NCBI GenBank assembly: GCA_965215025.1
Contig: CBDCCV010000002.1
Location: 1,612,001 to 1,676,000 of the forward strand
Source of the DNA: CBDCCV01 sp965215025
GTDB lineage: Bacteria; Bacteroidota; Rhodothermia; Rhodothermales; Salinibacteraceae
Length of the DNA: 64,000 nucleotides
Direction: 5' to 3'
In this document: positions 8,241 through 21,214 of the stretch, one piece after another
How positions within the stretch are numbered: position 1 is the first letter of the stretch
Layout: each line of letters begins with the position of its first letter
Made by a program: the position numbers and the translations under genes
Notes under the pieces: generated by a model
What the model saw: the letters and a program-made list of their open reading frames with translations, nothing else
Databases searched by the model: none
What the model was told of the DNA's origin: nothing

Positions 8241-8516
8241 ATGCCCACGCCACCGCCCTCAGAGGACGCCTCAGCCGAGGATGCCGAGGCTTCCCCCTCA
8301 CCCGAAGACCGCAACGCGCCGCTCTCCAACACGAAGCCGCTCAGCCGAGGGGCCTCGCGCGCGTTTGTCATTGCCTGCATCGTCCTCGTGCTCGGCGCCT
8401 CGATTGGCGGGGCGTACCTCTTGATCGAGCTGGCCGATTCGAATGCGCGGCTCCAGGAGCAGGCCACGCCGCCGGCTGACTCAACCGGCGGCCCGCTGCC
8501 GGACCCCGGTCAATAA
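8241..8516 (+). CDS. small single-pass membrane protein
   Basis: A 91-residue protein starting MPTPPPSEDASAEDAEASPS. It has an acidic, Pro/Ser-rich disordered N-terminus (residues 1-45), one transmembrane helix (AFVIACIVLVLGASIGGAYL, about 50-70) and a short polar tail with a possible coiled segment (LADSNARLQEQ). I chose the internal ATG at 8241 because the upstream in-frame extension is Arg/Cys/Leu-rich and has no protein-like composition. It ends 15 bases from the convergent gene on the other strand. No family is recognised. Confidence 0.55.
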   Translation: MPTPPPSEDASAEDAEASPSPEDRNAPLSNTKPLSRGASRAFVIACIVLVLGASIGGAYLLIELADSNARLQEQATPPADSTGGPLPDPGQ

Positions 8517-8531
8517 GCGGCACGCAGAGGA

Positions 8532-9095
8532 TCAGCGCGGCGCGCTGGAGCCGCCGCCCTCCGTCTCAGGTTCGACGTACTCGGGCGGGCGCGTGCTCTC
8601 AGGGCCGGTCTCGTTGCGCGGCGTGCCGATAAGCGTGTCCAGCCTGGCGGAGACCGCCGCCGTGTTTGGCGGGACGTTGGCGGAGAACTGCCACGTGTTC
8701 CCCGGCTCGATCTCGCTCGTGGTGTCACGCGCGGAGGCGAGCCGCGTCGAGTCCGCGCCGAGGAGGTCGAAGGCGATCTGCACGTTGACGAACGGGTTCG
8801 AGGTGTTGTTCATCACCGAGCCGGTCACGACGTCGCGGCTGCGCTCGAGCTTGTGGTCGAGCAGGTTCAGCTCGCCGCGCAGCGTGTCGATCACCTCGGC
8901 CTCGCGCTCGTACTCGCGCCCGACGGTCTCGGTCTCGGCGTTGGCGATCTCCTCGCGCTCGACCTCGTCGCCGGGGTTATCGACCTCCGCACGCGGCCCG
9001 ACGAGGTAGAACACGCCCAGCCCCACCAGGGCTAAGAGAGCTGCGACGAGGGTGATGAAGAAAATTCGTACGGAGGTTTTTCCGGCGTCTGCCAT
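8532..9095 (-). CDS. membrane-anchored FxLYD-domain protein
   Basis: A 187-residue envelope protein. One N-terminal transmembrane segment (IFFITLVAALLALVGLGVFY, about residues 11-30) is followed by an acidic helical stalk (about 35-75) and a beta-sandwich domain with the FxLYD-like pattern: NNTSNPFVNVQIAFDLLGAD, then SEIEPGNTWQFSANVP. Such domains are extracytoplasmic and of unknown ligand. The ATG at 9095 was chosen because the longer in-frame reading includes a decayed PIN-domain remnant in front of it. The C-terminal tail is Pro/Glu-rich. Confidence 0.75.
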   Translation of the reverse strand: MADAGKTSVRIFFITLVAALLALVGLGVFYLVGPRAEVDNPGDEVEREEIANAETETVGREYEREAEVIDTLRGELNLLDHKLERSRDVVTGSVMNNTSNPFVNVQIAFDLLGADSTRLASARDTTSEIEPGNTWQFSANVPPNTAAVSARLDTLIGTPRNETGPESTRPPEYVEPETEGGGSSAPR

Positions 9096-9235
9096 GGTTA
9101 CTGCTCGGCGGGTTTGTGGCGGGAACTGACTACACCGGTGCAACGCCTGCGCGCGCCGGTGTTGGTCTCGGCGGAAATCTTTACAGAAAGGTGGATGTTC
9201 TCTCACACTCACTGCCGCTCCGGCTCCTGTACTTT

Positions 9236-9420
9236 CTACTAGCGGCACCACGGTGATCGAGCTTTCATAGCGCGCAAAATCGGACACGCTGTGCGTGAGG
9301 ATGGCCGGGATGTCAAACGAGCATCGTGGCAACGATGTTGGCGTCGTGAATCTGCTTGCCGCCCATCTCGACCTCGAGTGACTGGAAGTTTGCTGCCAGA
9401 GGTCGTGTAGGTCTTGGGAC
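9236..9420 (-). pseudogene. remnant of a PIN-domain (VapC-like) toxin
   Basis: Two minus-strand frames together give the C-terminal half of a PIN-domain nuclease: GGKQIHDANIVATML in one frame (about 9325-9370), then after a one-base shift DIPAILTHSVSDFARYESSI and TVVPLV in the next (about 9238-9320). In intact relatives these follow one another without a break, with the Asp of HDAN acting as a metal ligand. Here a frameshift plus a stop separates them, and the N-terminal half with the first Asp is not recognisable. It is a dead toxin fragment in an otherwise gene-free stretch between 9096 and 9619. Confidence 0.7.
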
Positions 9421-9619
9421 AGGATGAATACCCGACTCGCACGGGCGTAACTTTTTTCCGAAGGTCGCTCTGTGTTGTCCGAGCTTTAGCGCGGGTTGAA
9501 CGGTCTCTGATAGCGCTCGTTACGGTGCTTGCAGTCAAAGGAGAAGCCCCGACTGCTACATGAGAGCGGTTAGGACTTCCTCGATTCTCCGAATCCTGCT
9601 GCGTCGCAGCGCTCTGGTC

Positions 9620-10333
9620 ATGTCTGCTCCTAAGAATCGCTTACTCCTTTTCAGCTTGCTCTGCCTCAGCGCCGCGTTCTCCGCAGAGGCTGTTGCTCAG
9701 AGGATTACGCAGCCAGACAGCGCGCTCGCCTCGGACAGCGCGCTCGTCCAGAACCTGCCTGAATTGCCGGAAGGTGTCCACGCCGCCATCGTTTTCGAGC
9801 CGTACGTCGTCTCTGGGTCATCTGCTGAAGCGCTCACCGAAGCCATGCGTGCTAAAGGGCCGCGCCTTTCTGTAAACGGAGACACCACCCGCCGACCGTT
9901 CCAGGCTCGCACCAACTGGCACATCAGATGGCGCTTCAAGCACGGACTGGAAGAAGGCACGCAGGAAGACAACACCGCCTGCGTCGTGCGCGATGTCCAG
10001 GTAGATCTCGACGTCCGCATGACGCTTCCGCAGTGGGAAGTGCCCCCGAACGCGCCGCCGCGCCTCGTCCGTCAGTGGGAGCGCTACAAAGAGGCGCTGA
10101 GGCACCACGAGAACGCCCACCGTGACCACGGCTTCTTCGCCGCACGCCATACGTACCGTGCCATAAAAAATCTTCGCTCAGCAAGCTGCGAAACCATGCA
10201 GGAAAAGGCGGAACAAATTGCCGCGCGCATCCGCGAACGCTACGTCAGAGCGGGCCGGCGGTACGACCGAGAGACGAATCACGGACGCACGGAAGGCGTC
10301 GTCTGGCCTCCGAAGGACGACGCCGAGCAGTAG
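9620..10333 (+). CDS. secreted DUF922-type putative zinc protease
   Basis: A 237-residue exported protein. The start at 9620 gives a clean signal peptide (MSAPKNRLLLFSLLCLSAAF, cleavage after EAVAQ); an earlier in-frame ATG at 9560 adds 20 basic residues and is less likely. The mature part contains VQVDLDVRMTLPQW and then YKEALRHHENAHRDHGFFAA, in which HENAH fits the HExxH zinc-binding motif of the DUF922 family. A basic C-terminal helix follows. Family members are periplasmic or lipoprotein-like and uncharacterised. The gene converges on rpoC and they appear to share a terminator at 10354-10386. Confidence 0.75.
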   Translation: MSAPKNRLLLFSLLCLSAAFSAEAVAQRITQPDSALASDSALVQNLPELPEGVHAAIVFEPYVVSGSSAEALTEAMRAKGPRLSVNGDTTRRPFQARTNWHIRWRFKHGLEEGTQEDNTACVVRDVQVDLDVRMTLPQWEVPPNAPPRLVRQWERYKEALRHHENAHRDHGFFAARHTYRAIKNLRSASCETMQEKAEQIAARIRERYVRAGRRYDRETNHGRTEGVVWPPKDDAEQ

Positions 10334-10353
10334 CTGGTCCACCGCACAAAAAG

Positions 10354-10386
10354 AAGCCCCGACTGCCGATGCTGGCAGCCGGGGCT
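10354..10386. terminator. bidirectional terminator between the DUF922 gene and rpoC
   Basis: GC-rich hairpin with arms AAGCCCCGACTGCC and GGCAGCCGGGGCTT separated by a six-base loop. On the minus strand (rpoC side) it is followed by CTTTTTG, and on the plus strand by TTTCCCGTTTTT. It lies 21 bases after the DUF922 stop and 30 bases after the rpoC stop, so it can end both convergent transcripts. Confidence 0.85.
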
Positions 10387-10415
10387 TTCCCGTTTTTAGC
10401 TTGAGTGGAACACGG

Positions 10416-14747
<4,332 letters not shown>

Positions 14748-14893
14748 AAGGTTGCTTGTTTGGAAAGGGATGTTTAGCGGCGCTGGCGCGCCGGAATCGA
14801 GGAGCGGAGGAGATGAGGAACCGATGAGCGTGCTTGGAAGACGCCGTCTTCGTCTCTTCGACTCATCGTTCCCTCGTCTCCGCGCGCAGCGCG

Positions 14894-17800
14894 TTAGTCC
14901 AGCGTGACCTCAAGGCCGAGACCCTGCAGTTCGCGCACGAGCACGTTGAAGCTCTCCGGCACGCCCGGCCTGGGCATGTTCTCACCCTTGACGATGCTCT
15001 CGTAAGCGCGCGAGCGGCCCTGCACGTCGTCGGACTTGTAGGTGAGCATCTCCTGGAGCGTGTTCGAGGCGCCGTAGGCGTAGAGCGCCCACACCTCCAT
15101 CTCGCCCAGGCGCTGCCCGCCGAACTGCGCCTTACCGCCCAGGGGCTGCTGCGTGATGAGGCTGTACGGGCCAATCGAGCGCGCGTGGATCTTGTCCTCG
15201 ACGAGGTGAGAGAGCTTGAGCATGTAAATCTGCCCCACCGTCGTCTTCTCGTCGAACGGCTCGCCGGTGCGTCCGTCGTAGAGCTGCGCGCGGCCGTCTT
15301 CGGGCAGGCCCGCTTCTTTGAGCACCTCGCGGATGTCGTCCATCTTGGCGCCGTCGAAGATAGGCGTGGCGAACTTCTTGCCGAGCTTCTCGCCGGCCCA
15401 GCCAAGGAGCGTCTCGAAGATCTGGCCCAGGTTCATGCGGCTCGGCACGCCCAAGGGGTTCAGGACGATGTCCACCGGCGTCCCGTCGTCGAGGAACGGC
15501 ATGTCCTCTTGGCGGACGATCCGGGCGACGACGCCCTTGTTGCCGTGGCGGCCGGCCATCTTGTCGCCCACGGCGATCTTGCGCTTTTTGGCGACGTAGA
15601 CCTTAGCCAGCTGCACGATGCCGGGCGGAAGCTCGTCGCCCATCTGCACCTGGTGCTGCTCGCGGTCGGCCGCGCCTTTGATCTCCTTGTGCATCTGCTC
15701 GTAGTTGCGGAGCAGCTGCTTGACCTTCTCGTTCGTGATGTCGCCCTGGAGGTACTCCTGCGCCGGGCTAAGGTCGCTCGGCGCGACGCCCTCGAAGTCG
15801 TCGCGGCTGAGCTTAGCGTCCTCGGTGGTCAAGACGCGCCCGTCGCGCGTCTCGATGCGGTAGGTCTTGAGGCCTTCGCCGAGCTTGTAGAATTTCTCCC
15901 AGAACTGCTCGTTCAGCTCGTTCAGCTCTTTCTGGAGCTTAGACTCGATGCGTTCGAGGCGCGCCTCCTCCATCTTCTTCGAGGCTGGGTCGAGCTTGCG
16001 CCGGCTGAAGAGCTTCGTGTCGATGACGACGCCCTCCATGCCCGGCGGCGCTTTGAGCGAGGCGTCCTTCACGTCGCCCGCCTTGTCGCCGAAGATGGCG
16101 CGCAGAAGCTTCTCTTCGGGCGTCGGGTCCGTCTCGCCTTTGGGCGTGATCTTGCCGACGATGATGTCGCCCGGCGTGATCTTGGCGCCCATGCGCACGA
16201 TCCCGCGCTCGTCGAGGTCTTTGGTGGCCTCTTCGGAGACGTTGGGGATCTCGCGCGTGAGTTCTTCCTCGCCGCGCTTGGTGTCGCGCACCTGGTGCTC
16301 GAACTCCTCGATGTGCACGGAGGTGTAGACGTCGTCCTGCACGAGCCGCTCGCTCAAGACGATGGCGTCCTCGAAGTTGTACCCGCGCCACGGCATGAAC
16401 GCCACCAAGACGTTTTTGCCGAGGGCCAGATCGCCCTTGTCCGTGCAGAAGCCGTCCGTTAAGACGTCGCCTTCTTCGACCTCCTGGCCGGCCTCGACGA
16501 TGGGCTTCTGGTTCACGCACGTGTCCTGGTTCGTGCGGCGGAACTTGATGAGTTCGTACGTGCGCACGGTGTCCTTAAACTCGAGGTCGGCGTTGGCGTC
16601 GTCCTCTTCGTAGCGGACGACGATGCGGTTGGCGTCCACGTACTCGACGACGCCCTTCCCTTCGGCTACGACCACGGCGCGCGAGTCGCGGGCGGCGCGG
16701 CCTTCGAGGCCCGTGCCCACAATCGGCGCGTCAGAGCGGAGCAAGGGGACGGCCTGGCGCTGCATGTTCGATCCCATAAGCGCGCGGTTGGCGTCGTCGT
16801 GCTCCAGGAACGGGATCAGGCTCGCCGCCGGGCTGACGATCTGGTTCGGCGCCACGTCCATGTACTCGACCTCCTCGGGCTTCACGATGGGGAAGTCGCC
16901 GCGGAAGCGGCAGCGGACCTCGTCGTTGAGGAAGTTGCCCTTGTCGTCGATGGGCGCGTTGGCCTGCGCGATGATGGTGCGGTCCTCCTCCTCGGCGGAG
17001 AGGAAGGCCACCTCTTCGGTCACCTTCCCGTCTTTGACGACGCGGTACGGCGTCTCGATAAAGCCGAAGTCGTTGATGACGCCGTGGACGCACAGGCTCG
17101 AAATCAGGCCGATGTTCGGCCCCTCGGGCGTCTCAATCGGGCAGAGGCGGCCGTAGTGCGTGTAGTGCACGTCGCGCACCTCAAAGCCAGCGCGCTCGCG
17201 CGTGAGGCCGCCCGGCCCCAGCGCGCTCATGCGGCGCTTGTGCGTCAGCTCGGCCAGCGGGTTGGTCTGGTCCATGAACTGGCTGAGCTGGTTCGTCCCG
17301 AAGAACGTGTTGATCACGCTCGAGATCGTGCGCGCGTTGACGAGGTCCTGCGGCGTAAACTTGTTGGCGTCGCGCAGATTCATCCGCTCCTTGATCGTGC
17401 GCGCCATCCGCGCCAGGCCCAAGGAGAACTGGCTCCCAAGCTGCTCGCCAACGGTCTTCACGCGGCGGTTGCCGAGGTGGTCGATGTCGTCGGCGGTAGA
17501 CTGCCCGTTCTGGAGCTTGACGAGTTCGCGGATGATGGCCACGATGTCGTCGTTCGTCAGGGTCTGCGTGTCGGCCGGGACGTCGAGCTGGAGGCGCTTG
17601 TTCATGCGGTAGCGCCCCACGTCGCCGAGGTCGTAGCGCTTCTCTGAGAAGAAGAGCCGGTCCAAGACGCCGCGCGCCGTCTCGACGTCGGGCGCCTCGG
17701 AGCCGCGCATCTGCTGGTAGAGGTAGTTGAGCGCCTCGGCCTCGTTGTGCGTCGGGTCCTTCTTCAAGGTGTTGATGAGGGTGGACTTGTCGAGGCGGTT

Positions 17801-18772
17801 CTGGTCCGCGTCATCCTCTTCCTTGAGGAGGTAGAGGTGGCTGATGCCGGCCTCCTTGAGGGCGTCGTAGTCGTCCTCTTCCAAAACGTGCTCGGCCGGG
17901 AGGATGACCTCGCGCTCGACCTCCTCGTCCACGACCTCGCCCGTGTCCTCGTCGATGATCTCGACGTCGCGCTCGATGTAGGCCTGCACGGCCACCTCGC
18001 GCCCGACGAACTTCTTGAACTTCTTCTTCGTCGAGACGTCCGCCTTCTCGGCCAGGCCGAAGACGGCCACCAGCTCGTCGTCGGACGTGTAGCCGAGGGC
18101 GCGCAGCAAGGTGGTGACGGGCAGCTTCTTTTTGCGGTCAATGTACGCCCACATCACGTCGCGCACGTCGGTCGAGAACTCGACCCACGAGCCGCGGAAC
18201 GGGATGATGCGCGCGCTGAAAAGCTCGGTGCCGTTCGAGTGGATGCTTCTTCCGAAAAAGACGCCCGGCGAGCGGTGCAGCTGCGAGACGATCACGCGCT
18301 CGGCCCCGTTGACGACGAAGGTGCCACGCGCCGTCATCATCGGCAGCGTGCCGAGGTAGACCTCCTGCTCGACGGCCTCTTCAGGTTCGTCCTCGTCCTC
18401 GTCTTCCTTGGAGGAGAGGCGGAGCTTGGCTTTCAAGGGGACGGAGTACGTCAGCCCCTGCGCGATGCACTCCTCGATGGTGTGCTTGGGCGCGTCGAGT
18501 TCGTAGTTGATGAACTCGAGCGTGTAGCGCGCGCGGCTGTCCTGGATGGGGAAGTGCTCCTGGAAGACGGCCTGGAGGCCTTCGCTGATGCGCTCCTCGG
18601 GGAGCACGTCGTCTTGGACGAAGTCGTGGAACGACTTGATCTGCACGTCCAGGAAGTCGGGGTAGTCCCAGACGGTGGGGATGCGCGCAAACGAGGCGCG
18701 CTCAGGGACGTTGGAGGGGTGGCCGTTGAGGCGGCCGTTGACGCGGTGCTGACCGTTGACGCGGGTGGGCAT
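14894..18772 (-). CDS. rpoB: RNA polymerase beta subunit
   Basis: Beta subunit of RNA polymerase, 1292 residues. It starts MPTRVNGQHRVNGRLNGHPS. The rifampicin-binding region is intact (FFGTNQLSQFMDQTNPLAEL, HKRRMSALGPGGLTRERAGF), as are the nucleotide-binding region KMAGRHGNKGVVARIV and the C-terminal clamp (YGASNTLQEMLTYKSDDVQG). Near residues 130-150 and 270-320 there are acidic insertions (KEDEDEDEPEEAVEQE), which give a low-pI look reminiscent of halophilic or salt-tolerant Rhodothermales. In the rifampicin cluster the residues I can see are the sensitive-type ones. It is transcribed with rpoC downstream; the 415-base gap before it may hold its own promoter. Confidence 0.99.
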   Translation of the reverse strand: MPTRVNGQHRVNGRLNGHPSNVPERASFARIPTVWDYPDFLDVQIKSFHDFVQDDVLPEERISEGLQAVFQEHFPIQDSRARYTLEFINYELDAPKHTIEECIAQGLTYSVPLKAKLRLSSKEDEDEDEPEEAVEQEVYLGTLPMMTARGTFVVNGAERVIVSQLHRSPGVFFGRSIHSNGTELFSARIIPFRGSWVEFSTDVRDVMWAYIDRKKKLPVTTLLRALGYTSDDELVAVFGLAEKADVSTKKKFKKFVGREVAVQAYIERDVEIIDEDTGEVVDEEVEREVILPAEHVLEEDDYDALKEAGISHLYLLKEEDDADQNRLDKSTLINTLKKDPTHNEAEALNYLYQQMRGSEAPDVETARGVLDRLFFSEKRYDLGDVGRYRMNKRLQLDVPADTQTLTNDDIVAIIRELVKLQNGQSTADDIDHLGNRRVKTVGEQLGSQFSLGLARMARTIKERMNLRDANKFTPQDLVNARTISSVINTFFGTNQLSQFMDQTNPLAELTHKRRMSALGPGGLTRERAGFEVRDVHYTHYGRLCPIETPEGPNIGLISSLCVHGVINDFGFIETPYRVVKDGKVTEEVAFLSAEEEDRTIIAQANAPIDDKGNFLNDEVRCRFRGDFPIVKPEEVEYMDVAPNQIVSPAASLIPFLEHDDANRALMGSNMQRQAVPLLRSDAPIVGTGLEGRAARDSRAVVVAEGKGVVEYVDANRIVVRYEEDDANADLEFKDTVRTYELIKFRRTNQDTCVNQKPIVEAGQEVEEGDVLTDGFCTDKGDLALGKNVLVAFMPWRGYNFEDAIVLSERLVQDDVYTSVHIEEFEHQVRDTKRGEEELTREIPNVSEEATKDLDERGIVRMGAKITPGDIIVGKITPKGETDPTPEEKLLRAIFGDKAGDVKDASLKAPPGMEGVVIDTKLFSRRKLDPASKKMEEARLERIESKLQKELNELNEQFWEKFYKLGEGLKTYRIETRDGRVLTTEDAKLSRDDFEGVAPSDLSPAQEYLQGDITNEKVKQLLRNYEQMHKEIKGAADREQHQVQMGDELPPGIVQLAKVYVAKKRKIAVGDKMAGRHGNKGVVARIVRQEDMPFLDDGTPVDIVLNPLGVPSRMNLGQIFETLLGWAGEKLGKKFATPIFDGAKMDDIREVLKEAGLPEDGRAQLYDGRTGEPFDEKTTVGQIYMLKLSHLVEDKIHARSIGPYSLITQQPLGGKAQFGGQRLGEMEVWALYAYGASNTLQEMLTYKSDDVQGRSRAYESIVKGENMPRPGVPESFNVLVRELQGLGLEVTLD

Positions 18773-19187
18773 AAGCTGCTCTGCTACCTGCTTGGTTGGT
18801 GACGCTGTGCCGGGACGGTGGCCGTGGACGGACCGCTACGCTTTCTGCATTGGGGAGCGCTGGGGGCGGCTGCGCGCGCGCCTCAGCACTCGGTCCGGAG
18901 CCTTTCCTTCGAGCAAAAAGGCGAGCTTAGATGAGGCGCCCATGCTTCTGGAAGGCGCGGCGCTTCTGGCCGGGAGACGCCGTGCGTAGCATAGCGGTTG
19001 GTAAACAAGAGGGCAGGGCTTTTGTTTCGCACCAGCTCTGCTCCGGTAAGACGTAAGTGGTTGTAGACGCGCCGCTTAGAGCGCCGAAGAGCCGACCCCT
19101 GGCGGAGGCCGGCCCGGCGGCGTATTCTGTGGCGGCGCGCAGTCGCGCTCCGGCGTGTGCCGAGCGGCTTTACACCTCGAAGAAAGG
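18773..19187 (-). other. 415-bp rplL-rpoB spacer without a gene
   Basis: Long gene-free stretch in the middle of the ribosomal protein/RNA polymerase block. In other bacteria this position carries an attenuator or an extra promoter that lets rpoBC be made at a lower rate than rplJL. Here I see no clear U-run terminator and no -35/-10 pair good enough to call. A short AT-richer patch is present at about 18990-19030. Confidence 0.5.
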
Positions 19188-19568
19188 CTACTTGAGTTCG
19201 ACTTCGGCGCCGGCCTCTTCGAGCTTTTTCTTCATCTCCTCGGCCTCGTCCTTCGGGACGCCTTCCTTGATCGGAGAGGGCGCCTCGTCCACCAAGCCTT
19301 TGGCCTCTTTCAAGCCCAGGCCCGTCATGGAGCGGACTTCCTTGATGACGGCGATCTTGTTGCCGCCGATGCCGGCGAGGATCACGTCGAACTCGGTCTT
19401 CTCCTCGGCGGCGGCGGCGCCATCGCCACCAGCGGCGCCGGGGGCGGCGGCTACGGCCGTGGCGGCCGGCTTGATGCCGTACTCGTCTTCGAGGTGCTGC
19501 GCCAGCTCGCTCGCCTCTTTGATGGTGAGGTTGACAAGCTGCTCTGCGATTTCTTTGATGTCTGCCAT
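19188..19568 (-). CDS. rplL: 50S ribosomal protein L7/L12
   Basis: Ribosomal stalk protein, 126 residues, that recruits translation GTPases. The N-terminal dimerisation helix pair (IKEIAEQLVNLTIKEASELA), the Ala/Gly-rich hinge (AAAPGAAGGDGAAAAEEKTE, about residues 38-58) and the C-terminal factor-binding domain (FDVILAGIGGNKIAVIKEVR, GLGLKEAKGLVDEAP) are all present and of normal length. It lies 137 bases after rplJ on the same strand. Confidence 0.98.
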   Translation of the reverse strand: MADIKEIAEQLVNLTIKEASELAQHLEDEYGIKPAATAVAAAPGAAGGDGAAAAEEKTEFDVILAGIGGNKIAVIKEVRSMTGLGLKEAKGLVDEAPSPIKEGVPKDEAEEMKKKLEEAGAEVELK

Positions 19569-19650
19569 AGGTCGTTGGTCTCCGGCGGCGGTCTTCGCAA
19601 AAAGGCTGCGCCGCTGATTAAGGGGGATGGTTGCGGATTGCGGGTTCAGC

Positions 19651-19670
19651 GGGCATGGCGCGCCATGCCC
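19651..19670. repeat. 20-bp perfect palindrome in the rplJ-rplL spacer
   Basis: GGGCATGGCG/CGCCATGCCC with no loop, followed by CCTACG. It resembles the GTAGGGGC...GCCCCTAC palindrome class found elsewhere in the window (42724, 44950, 54001) and may be a degenerate member. It could also act as an RNA processing or pausing hairpin between rplJ and rplL. Confidence 0.75.
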
Positions 19671-19705
19671 CTACGTCTTGCTACGTGTCTTACGATCTCT
19701 CGCGG

Positions 19706-20236
19706 CTACGCTTCTTCTTTCTCGGCGATGCTCTTCACCGCGCCGGCGAGCGTAGCGCCGGGCGCCTGCAACGCGCCGACGATGTTCGCCATCGGGGCCT
19801 GCAAGAGGGCAAGGATGTCGCCCAAAAGCTCGTCGCGCGACTTGAGCGAGGCCAGGGCGTCGAGTTCGCCCGCGCCGTAGAGCGCGCCGTCGATGTAGGC
19901 AGCCTTGAGCTGTGGGCGGTCCGTGTCCTCTTCATCGAGGAAGCTTTTGATGGCGCGCGCCGGGGCGGCCGGCTCTTCGCCAAAGGCCAGGGCCGTCGGG
20001 CCGCTCAGGTGCTCTTTGAGGTCGTCAAAGCCGCCGACGCGGTCCATCGCCAGGCGGGCCAGGGTGTTCTTGAACACCTTGAACTCGACGCCGGCCTCGT
20101 AAAAGCGGCCGCGCAGGCTGTTCGACTGCGCCACGTCCAGCCCGGAGAAGTCGGCCAGGTAAACGATGGACGCCGTCTCGAGCTTGCTGCTCAGCTCGTC
20201 AATGAGCGCCGCCTTCTGCTTGCGTGTAAGTGCCAT
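19706..20236 (-). CDS. rplJ: 50S ribosomal protein L10
   Basis: Stalk base protein that anchors L7/L12 dimers and is the usual translational autoregulator of rplJL. It has 176 residues and starts MALTRKQKAALIDELSSKLE. The conserved core (IVYLADFSGLDVAQSNSLRG, EFKVFKNTLARLAM, GPTALAFGEEPAAPARAIKS) and the C-terminal L12-binding helix (LLGDILALLQAPMANIVGAL) are present. The 136-base spacer before it may hold the L10 leader. Confidence 0.97.
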   Translation of the reverse strand: MALTRKQKAALIDELSSKLETASIVYLADFSGLDVAQSNSLRGRFYEAGVEFKVFKNTLARLAMDRVGGFDDLKEHLSGPTALAFGEEPAAPARAIKSFLDEEDTDRPQLKAAYIDGALYGAGELDALASLKSRDELLGDILALLQAPMANIVGALQAPGATLAGAVKSIAEKEEA

Positions 20237-20309
20237 AAGGTTTGCGTTTGGATGCCGGGTTGGGGTACGCAGCGTTTTGCTTTCAACGCACCTTACCGAG
20301 AATGGACGA

Positions 20310-20346
20310 GACGAGGAAAAGGGGAAGACCTTCTCCCCTTTCTCCT
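20310..20346 (-). promoter_or_regulatory. possible leader hairpin before rplJ
   Basis: In the rplA-rplJ spacer the minus strand reads an A/G-rich tract, then AAAGGGGAGAAGG and CTTCCCCTTTTCC, which can fold with an AAGGGG/CCCCTT stem followed by a short T-run. The position, directly upstream of rplJ, is where L10-binding leaders or attenuators occur in other bacteria. The fold is short and I cannot show homology to a known L10 leader. Confidence 0.3.
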
Positions 20347-20372
20347 TTCTTCCAATCCTCCATTCATAAAAA

Positions 20373-21086
20373 CTATCGGGCGTCGGTCAAGATGGCGCTG
20401 CGGTCTACGGGCACGGGCGGCCCCATCGTGGCCGAGAGCGTGATGGACTGCATGTACAGCCCCTTGGCCGAGGCGGGCCTGAGGCGCAGGATCTCCTTCA
20501 AAAAGGCGCGGGCGTTTTCCTGAATCTGCTCCGGCGCGAACGAGGCGCGGCCGATGGAGGTGTGCAGGTTGCCGTGGCGGTCTACGCGGAACTCGATCTT
20601 GCCCGCCTTCACGTCGCGCACGGTCTCGGCGATGTCCATCGTCACGGTGCCGCTCTTGGGGTTGGGCATCAGGCCGCGTGGGCCGAGAAAGCGGCCCAGG
20701 CGCCCCACCTTGCCCATCACGTCCGGCGTGGCGATGGCGACGTCGAAGTCGAACCAGCCGTCGTCCTCGATGCGCGTGATGTAGTCGTCGAGGCCGACGT
20801 GGTCGGCACCGGCCTCCTTGGCCTCGGCCTGCTTGCCCTCGGAGGCGAGCACGAGCACGGTGATCTCCTTGCCCGTGCCGTGCGGAAGGGCCACGGAGCC
20901 GCGCACCATCTGGTCGGCGTGGCGCGGGTCTACGCCCAAGCGCAGGTCGATGTCCACGGACTCATCGAAGCTGGCCGTGGCCGTGTCTTTGACGAGCTGC
21001 GCGGCGTCTTCGAGGTTGTACGGGCCGCCGTTGGAGGCGATGCGCTCGTGCGCCTCGGTGTAGCGTTTGCTTTTCTTCCTAGCCAT
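20373..21086 (-). CDS. rplA: 50S ribosomal protein L1
   Basis: L1 stalk protein, 237 residues, that binds 23S rRNA and moves the E-site tRNA. It starts MARKKSKRYTEAHERIASNG. The diagnostic segments are present: VDIDLRLGVDPRHADQMVRG, SVALPHGTGKEITVLV, the RNA-contact region GRLGRFLGPRGLMPNPKSGT and the C-terminal GASFAPEQI-like segment (RASFAPEQIQENARAFLKEI). It commonly represses its own rplKA message; no such site was identified here. The gene is separated from rplK by 128 bases. Confidence 0.98.
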   Translation of the reverse strand: MARKKSKRYTEAHERIASNGGPYNLEDAAQLVKDTATASFDESVDIDLRLGVDPRHADQMVRGSVALPHGTGKEITVLVLASEGKQAEAKEAGADHVGLDDYITRIEDDGWFDFDVAIATPDVMGKVGRLGRFLGPRGLMPNPKSGTVTMDIAETVRDVKAGKIEFRVDRHGNLHTSIGRASFAPEQIQENARAFLKEILRLRPASAKGLYMQSITLSATMGPPVPVDRSAILTDAR

Positions 21087-21173
21087 CAGGATCAGGGGGT
21101 TGTGCGGTGCAAGCGCCGGCGCTTTGCGAGCAGGCCGGCTCCCGCGTGGGGTTGATGCAGACGTTTAGGCTGT

Positions 21174-21205
21174 CGTAGTAGAGGCGCGATATATCGTCTC
21201 CCTAC
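21174..21205. repeat. imperfect palindrome in the rplK-rplA spacer
   Basis: Centre CGATATATCG (21187-21196, perfect) with flanks GTAGTAGAGGCG and TCTCCCTAC that pair imperfectly. The outer GTAG...CTAC shape links it to the palindrome class described for 42724, 44950 and 54001. Confidence 0.55.
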
Positions 21206-21214
21206 GCCGCTTGT

